Origin: Ascoidea tarda (nom. inval.)
Taxonomy: Eukaryota; Ascomycota; Saccharomycetes; Ascoideales; Ascoideaceae
DNA: 64,000 nt
Assembly: GCA_030560485.1 (NCBI GenBank)
Contig: JAKTTS010000008.1
Span: forward strand, 1-64,000
Direction: 5' to 3'
In this document: positions 59,202 through 64,000 of the stretch, piece by piece
Layout: each line of letters starts with the position of its first letter
How positions within the stretch are numbered: the stretch's first letter is position 1
The notes under the pieces: generated by a model
What the model was told of the DNA's origin: nothing
Databases searched by the model: none
The model's input: the letters and a program-made list of their open reading frames with translations, nothing else
Translations under genes and position numbers: made by a program

Positions 59202-62200
59202 TTACTGATGCAAGACTGGGTTGAAATGAGAAGGAACTATTCCCATCATTTGAACAGCATTGGCACTTTCTATATCCATTCCAGTTAATTGGAGTTGCAA
59301 TTCTTGGAAATTCACCAAACTCGTGTCAATATTTTCGTCTAGTGTCCGGTTATTCTTCATCTCTGTCTCCTCAGCTTGTGCAATTTCTTGTCTAATTTTC
59401 CGAAGATCATTATAAACATCTTTGTCAATTATATTTAATGTCGGAAATTTTTCCAATAGCCTTCTTCTTATAAATTGAGGCTTTTTAACGTTTTCTTGGG
59501 TAAATAAATATTTCATAAAATTGTATACTTCTGGTGTTCTTTTTCTTAATACTGGGTGATCTTTAATATTTGTAATTAATGTTGAATGCGAGTGTTTACT
59601 GAAAGGAACGTATAATCGAAATTTTCCTGTTCTTTTTTGGTATTTTATGTGAACTCTAAATTTACATCCTAATTTTTTAGACATTCTTTTTCTTTTTTTA
59701 GTTACATGGCCATAATTTTCCTGCTCTTCTTCATTTTTTTCTGGATTTTTAAGTCTATCTCGTGTTTTCTTTGATACAGATTGTTCTGGATTACCACCTT
59801 TTTCACACCTATACAATGCATATCCTCTATCCTTTCCGGATTTATATATTACAAGTCCAACTCTATGAGATATCATATAATCTTGAAGATATTTTTTTGC
59901 CTCATTCATTGTTGAAAACTCTTGTTCCTTTGGTGGGTCGGGTTGAAAAAGTTGAAATCCATTTTTGTCATCCTCATTCTCATTTTCATTGCTCAAGTTT
60001 TCATGTTCTATATTTTCATTAGTTGAGTCTTCATCATTTTCTTCATGAACATTACTGTTTAAATCATTAGTACTATAGTTTGACTCATTAAAATCGTTAT
60101 TTGTTTGATCAAAATTATCTATATTGGAATCATTTGGTTCAACTTGCGTTTCTGATTCTTCTGTGTTATCAATATTATCGGGATTATTTATCAAATTATT
60201 ACTCGATGATCGAGTATGATTCGGCAAATCATTGCTGTTTGATCTATTTAATTCTTCAATTCTTTCAGAAATTAAAGAATTTATGTTTGAATCATTATGA
60301 TTATTAACCAAAACAAAATTAGTTGAAGAACCAGTTTTATCTTGATTTTGTTGCTGTTCCATTGTTGAATGAAATTGAGGATGAAAATTAGTAATATGGT
60401 AATGCGTTTGTAAATGCTGATGAAATAAGTCAATTGTTTTATCGTGATTATTTTGATTTGTTTGTGTTTCTTGAACAGAAAGTTGAGTAGATTGGGTGAT
60501 CTGGTTTTGTTGAATATTCTGATCATTTTGGTTATTTTGGTTATTTTGGTAATTTCTACTAATACGAACAGCATTAGAATGAATCCGCTGAATTGTGGTA
60601 TCTGTATTTGAAACAACTTGATTATTTTGAATATTTTCTGTAACATCATTCAAAGAGCCATTTTGATTTTGTTGTAACTGGTTTTGTATGATTTGGTTTT
60701 GATGTAAATCATTTGATTGAAATTGATTTTGTTCCAAAGAATTGTGCTGAATAGGGTCATTTTGTGCAGAACTATTCTGAACGATACTTTGTTGAACAAT
60801 AGTACGATGAAGAGAGTTTCTTTGTTGTAGTGAATCATGTTGTGAGTGATTAGATAGTGGTTGGTTTTGTTGCACAGAAGTTTTTTGAACAGTAGCTTGC
60901 TGCAATCGGTTCTTCTGCAAGGGAACTTGTTGCTTTTCCTTTTGCTGCTGCTGCCGTTGCTGTTGATATTTTAAATAATTTTTTAAATTGATACAATTCT
61001 CTATTGAATATTTAACAGCTTCATCAGACATTGCCAAAGTTGTAAATTTATCAAATAAAAGAAATTTAATATTTGAAAATTCTCTAATTGTAGTATTTTG
61101 GATCAATTTAAAAATATAGTTATCAACATTATTGATTAAATATTTGAGAGAATTTTGATTTCCAAATTCATTATTATTACTTATAATATTCAAGTTATTC
61201 AAATTGTTGATATTGCTCATATTAGTCAAATTATTTAAATTATTTAAATTTTGTAAGTTACTTAAGTTGTGTAAATTATTTAAATTGCTTAAACTATTTA
61301 AACCATTTAAGTTATTTATATTTATATTGCTCAAATTGTTTAGATTGTTAATATTGTTTAGATTATCTAAGCCAGTGATGTTAGTTATATTATTAATATC
61401 GTTCATAGTGCCATTTAAAGTGGTTATATTAGTGACATTAACGTTATCAGTCTCCAAATTTTTTGGTGACAGAGATCGGATATTATCCAATTGGTTTGAA
61501 TGTTGAATATTGTTTAGTGTATGCTTTTTTTTGCTATTTTTGTTATTTTTGTTATTTTTGCTATTATTCTTATTATTATTGGTTGAATCAGATGTTTTAT
61601 CTGGATTAACTTGGTTGTTTTGTTTTGTTGTTATTAAAGAAAATGTGGAATTAAAATATAACAAATCATTGAAAGCAGAATTATTATTTATAGTTATGTT
61701 ATTGTTTGAAGAATTAGAGTTTGTGACATTATTAACTTGATTATCAGTATTGGTGTCTACTCCAGCGGAAGTAATATCATTAACATTAACATTAACATCA
61801 TTTTTAGAGTTGGTATTATTAGAATTTTTGCTAGCGTTATTATTAACATTGACATTAGCATTAGTATTAGAATTATAACTATTATCATTGAAATTATTAT
61901 TGTCACCATTATTATTATCGTTAGTGGGGTAACCATTACGGGATATTCTTTGAGCAATTATGTTAAGCTGATCTGTGTTTCTTTTTTTAATCCTATTATT
62001 AGTTCTACTGGAAGTTCTATATTTATGGTAAGACTCAGTATTATCGTTTGCTAAAGCGGTTACTTCGACTTGAAGTTCTTCATTAGTGATTGATAGTTTA
62101 GGAAATTGACCTAGAAGTAGATGTCTAATTTCAGTTAATTGCATATTTTTATCATTTTTAAGTAGGTTGTAAATGAATTCCACGACTTCGGTTGATCTTC

Positions 62201-62681
62201 TATATTTCTTCAATAATACGGTTGAATTTGAGACTAAAAATGAGGAATTTGCAAAAGAGCTTCTTTCAGATTGGGATTTATGAAGGACATCATTATCATC
62301 ACCGTTTTGATTATTATCAGTTGCATTGGGATTCGCAATAAGACCGGTGTTATTAGGCAAGATTGGATGAGTATGAACTGGACAAGTGACTAGTAGCTTG
62401 TATTTATTCAAATAGCGATCTAGTTTAAGTAGTAATTTGAAACCACAATTTATTTTCGATGTAGTAGATTTTCGTTTTCTAGTTTCAGAAGTTAGAGATC
62501 TTTTGTTGATGTAAATTCCACCCAAATGGCATCTGTAGTTAACAGTTCCTCTGTCCTTGTTAGACCTGTAGATGACTATTTTAACATTTGTTTGGGACAT
62601 ATACTCAGCTAGGTACAATTTGGCTTCCTCAATGGTGTTGAATAGCTGCTCAATGGGAGGAGGCGGTTGACTAAAACTCAT
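59202..62681 (-). CDS. Regulator with two FAR1/WRKY-GCM1-type zinc fingers and Asn/Gln-rich linkers
   Basis: A 1159-residue protein with two copies of a transposase-type DNA-binding module. Copy 1 (about 13-106): FNTIEEAKLYLAEYM, then VIYRSNKDRG, C51, C79 and H103-x-H105. Copy 2 (about 920-1032): FSTMNEAKKYLQDYM, then VIYKSGKDRG, a C-C pair near 956 and 1005, and H-x-H near 1028. The C-C-H-x-H pattern is that of the WRKY-GCM1/FAR1 superfamily, known from MULE transposases and from yeast Aft1/Rcs1 and, as I recall, Candida Rbf1. Each finger is followed by a helical unit (about 155-217 and 1038-1100), and a lone third helical unit lies at about 507-570. Between are Asn runs, a Leu-Asn-Asn repeat and Gln-rich stretches. 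It is probably a DNA-binding activator; targets unknown. Confidence 0.82.
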   Translation of the reverse strand: MSFSQPPPPIEQLFNTIEEAKLYLAEYMSQTNVKIVIYRSNKDRGTVNYRCHLGGIYINKRSLTSETRKRKSTTSKINCGFKLLLKLDRYLNKYKLLVTCPVHTHPILPNNTGLIANPNATDNNQNGDDNDVLHKSQSERSSFANSSFLVSNSTVLLKKYRRSTEVVEFIYNLLKNDKNMQLTEIRHLLLGQFPKLSITNEELQVEVTALANDNTESYHKYRTSSRTNNRIKKRNTDQLNIIAQRISRNGYPTNDNNNGDNNNFNDNSYNSNTNANVNVNNNASKNSNNTNSKNDVNVNVNDITSAGVDTNTDNQVNNVTNSNSSNNNITINNNSAFNDLLYFNSTFSLITTKQNNQVNPDKTSDSTNNNKNNSKNNKNNKNSKKKHTLNNIQHSNQLDNIRSLSPKNLETDNVNVTNITTLNGTMNDINNITNITGLDNLNNINNLNNLSNININNLNGLNSLSNLNNLHNLSNLQNLNNLNNLTNMSNINNLNNLNIISNNNEFGNQNSLKYLINNVDNYIFKLIQNTTIREFSNIKFLLFDKFTTLAMSDEAVKYSIENCINLKNYLKYQQQRQQQQKEKQQVPLQKNRLQQATVQKTSVQQNQPLSNHSQHDSLQQRNSLHRTIVQQSIVQNSSAQNDPIQHNSLEQNQFQSNDLHQNQIIQNQLQQNQNGSLNDVTENIQNNQVVSNTDTTIQRIHSNAVRISRNYQNNQNNQNDQNIQQNQITQSTQLSVQETQTNQNNHDKTIDLFHQHLQTHYHITNFHPQFHSTMEQQQNQDKTGSSTNFVLVNNHNDSNINSLISERIEELNRSNSNDLPNHTRSSSNNLINNPDNIDNTEESETQVEPNDSNIDNFDQTNNDFNESNYSTNDLNSNVHEENDEDSTNENIEHENLSNENENEDDKNGFQLFQPDPPKEQEFSTMNEAKKYLQDYMISHRVGLVIYKSGKDRGYALYRCEKGGNPEQSVSKKTRDRLKNPEKNEEEQENYGHVTKKRKRMSKKLGCKFRVHIKYQKRTGKFRLYVPFSKHSHSTLITNIKDHPVLRKRTPEVYNFMKYLFTQENVKKPQFIRRRLLEKFPTLNIIDKDVYNDLRKIRQEIAQAEETEMKNNRTLDENIDTSLVNFQELQLQLTGMDIESANAVQMMGIVPSHFNPVLHQ
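61190..61400 (-). repeat. Coding repeat, (Leu/Ile-Asn-Asn)n
   Basis: About 20 near-tandem codon triplets within the FAR1-type gene encode a strict three-residue rhythm such as LNNLNNL. Synonymous codons vary, so the protein pattern is kept better than the DNA. Confidence 0.7.
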
Positions 62682-63333
62682 GATGGGTAGTGGCTAGGCA
62701 AATAAAATAAATACAAGAAAGATGGATAAAAAGACCCGAAATCAAATATTTATTCAAGATGAGTCTCTGGTTAATTAGCAGCGATAGAAAACCTTATTAG
62801 AGTTTCTTTCAACAGTCTCTTTGAGTGATACCCAATCGAGATTATATCACAATTGCAAAGGGCACGCAGCCTCTGAGCAACTGTTTTTTTTTCTCCAGCA
62901 CCCCTTTTGGTGGTCACAAAACAGACACCGCAACGGGAAAATAGAACCAAAGGACTGGTATTATCACGTGTATGCATGTTAGTGTGCCATAATGGCTATA
63001 AACGCATCAGTGCATGCTGCGCATAAGACCCGTATGGCTGGTGTTTCTGGTATTGTATATAAGCAAAACCATAGCACATAAATACTAACAAATCCATTAG
63101 AAAAATCCATTTCCAAGACAAAATTAATCAACAAAACTGAAAAAAAATAAGTAAATAGTAAACAAAAACTAGAATAAAAAATTATACAATTTTAAACCAA
63201 AGAAAAATTGGTTTGTAATAAACATAAAAACAAAAAAATTCAAATGGATAAAAATTAATTGGAGAAATTGAAATCAATAATTAAAAGACAAAGTAAAAAA
63301 AAAAGAACAACTCATGGAGATTTGGGAAATCCC
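62682..63333. promoter_or_regulatory. Upstream region of the FAR1-type gene
   Basis: About 62800-63060 is GC-richer and holds CACGTG at 62965-62970. A TATATAA motif lies near 63055 and TACTAAC at 63083-63089, both on the plus strand with no clear gene to serve. The right third is A-rich 3' DNA of the next gene. Confidence 0.45.
62965..62970. promoter_or_regulatory. E-box CACGTG
   Basis: In the context ATCACGTGTAT, about 285 bases upstream of the FAR1-type gene. Confidence 0.4.
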
Positions 63334-64000
63334 TTAACGATAACCACCACCAGTTCCCTGATATGGTGCAGTCCTGTTAAAAGCTGCTCCTCCCGCTGTG
63401 TTTGCATGGAAATTGGCTGTACTTGAGCCACCAAAGCTGTTGTTATTGTTATTGTAAAAACTGCCACCAGTGTTAGATGAAGAGTTAAAGCCAGAGCTGG
63501 AATTATAATTAGAATTATAGTTACTGCTACTATTATCAATATTATTATTATTATTATCAATATTATTGTTGTTGTTGTTGTTGCTATCGCTGAAAACATT
63601 ATTGCCAATTTTATTTCCTGTATTATCACTTTTAACTTCACTTAATAAGTCATTTGTGCTTCTTCCCTGCGCATTATAAGGATAGGAGCTGGTTGTTTGG
63701 TACAAGACACCTGAGGAATTGGGGATTTTGCTGTTATCAATGTAGTTATTGTTGCCCTTATAGGAATAATCGTCATAATTATCTTCAATTTTGCTCAACA
63801 GTCCACCGCTCTGCTGGTTATTTCCCAAAGAGCCAATAGCTGATGCTGGTTGAACTGCTGGAATGTTCAACGAATCACTTCGGGTTCTTAGACTTGTGTA
63901 TGTATCAAAATTACTATTGGTATTATTGCTATTGCTATTTCTATTGCTATTGCTAGTGTTACTTTCTTTATAATTATTTATAGAAAGTTCTGTGTCACCA
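63334..64000 (-). CDS. C-terminal part of an Asn/Ser-rich protein, cut by the window edge
   Basis: The minus-strand frame is open from the right edge to a TAA at 63334, giving about 221 visible residues; no ATG is seen, so the start lies beyond the window. The visible part is Asn/Ser/Gly/Tyr-rich: SNSNRNSNSNN near the edge, SLRTRSDSLNIPAV, SKIEDNYDDYSYKG, a long Asn-Asp run, and a Gly/Tyr end QGTGGGYR. It looks intrinsically disordered. The RTRSDSLNIP stretch has the form of a basophilic kinase or 14-3-3 site. The family is not recognised. Confidence 0.7.
   Translation of the reverse strand, partial: GDTELSINNYKESNTSNSNRNSNSNNTNSNFDTYTSLRTRSDSLNIPAVQPASAIGSLGNNQQSGGLLSKIEDNYDDYSYKGNNNYIDNSKIPNSSGVLYQTTSSYPYNAQGRSTNDLLSEVKSDNTGNKIGNNVFSDSNNNNNNNIDNNNNNIDNSSSNYNSNYNSSSGFNSSSNTGGSFYNNNNNSFGGSSTANFHANTAGGAAFNRTAPYQGTGGGYR

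Noticed and set aside
63033-63100. Possible plus-strand intron with TACTAAC at 63083-63089 and TTAG at 63100
   Set aside because: The branch box is perfect, but the only donor nearby is GTATTG, and the joined product would be about 35 residues without recognisable features. Not enough to call.

Overview
The window looks like nuclear DNA of a budding yeast (Saccharomycotina). The DNA is AT-rich and gene spacing is loose. Many proteins carry long Asn/Asp/Gln runs. The one intron that can be proved (in the FMP46-like gene) has the yeast signals GTATGT, TACTAAC and AG. Gene content is typical of yeast: SKI2, FAA2, UFO1, NIT2, ISA2, FUN26, COQ5, MED1, AIM2 and an ATO-family membrane protein. Two features are less typical and hint at a filamentous or early-branching lineage: a velvet-domain gene, and near-absence of CTG codons in the genes I scanned. 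A genus such as Ascoidea or Saccharomycopsis is a guess only. No tRNA, rRNA, transposon, LTR element or CRISPR array was recognised.

Layout, 0-18 kb: a coiled-coil gene cut by the left edge (+), SKI2 (-), a Zn2Cys6 regulator (+), FAA2 (+), a spliced FMP46-like gene (-), UFO1 (-) and NIT2 (-). 18-35 kb: a candidate 65-residue gene with an intron directly after its ATG (+), an ATO/GPR1/FUN34 membrane protein (+), a HAL/NPR1-type kinase (-), a nodulin-like MFS carrier (+), then four genes in a row on the minus strand: F-box-like, unknown, ISA2 and FUN26. 37-46 kb: the velvet gene (-), a 5.9 kb gene-free stretch, then COQ5 (+). 46-64 kb: MED1 (-), a head-to-head pair of paralogous four-helix membrane proteins, a secreted protein with dibasic sites (+), AIM2 (+), a large regulator with two transposase-type FAR1/WRKY-GCM1 zinc fingers (-), and an Asn-rich gene cut by the right edge (-).

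There is no operon-like logic. Loose themes are mitochondrial functions (FMP46-like, ISA2, COQ5), membrane transport (ATO, MFS, FUN26) and gene regulation (Zn2Cys6, velvet, MED1, FAR1-type, kinase, F-box proteins). Several long 5' regions carry GC-rich blocks of 0.2-0.6 kb that contrast with the AT-rich surroundings, and several genes have pyrimidine-rich sense-strand leaders. Start codons were chosen at the first plausible ATG. Proteins were read with the standard code, so any CTG residue is provisional.
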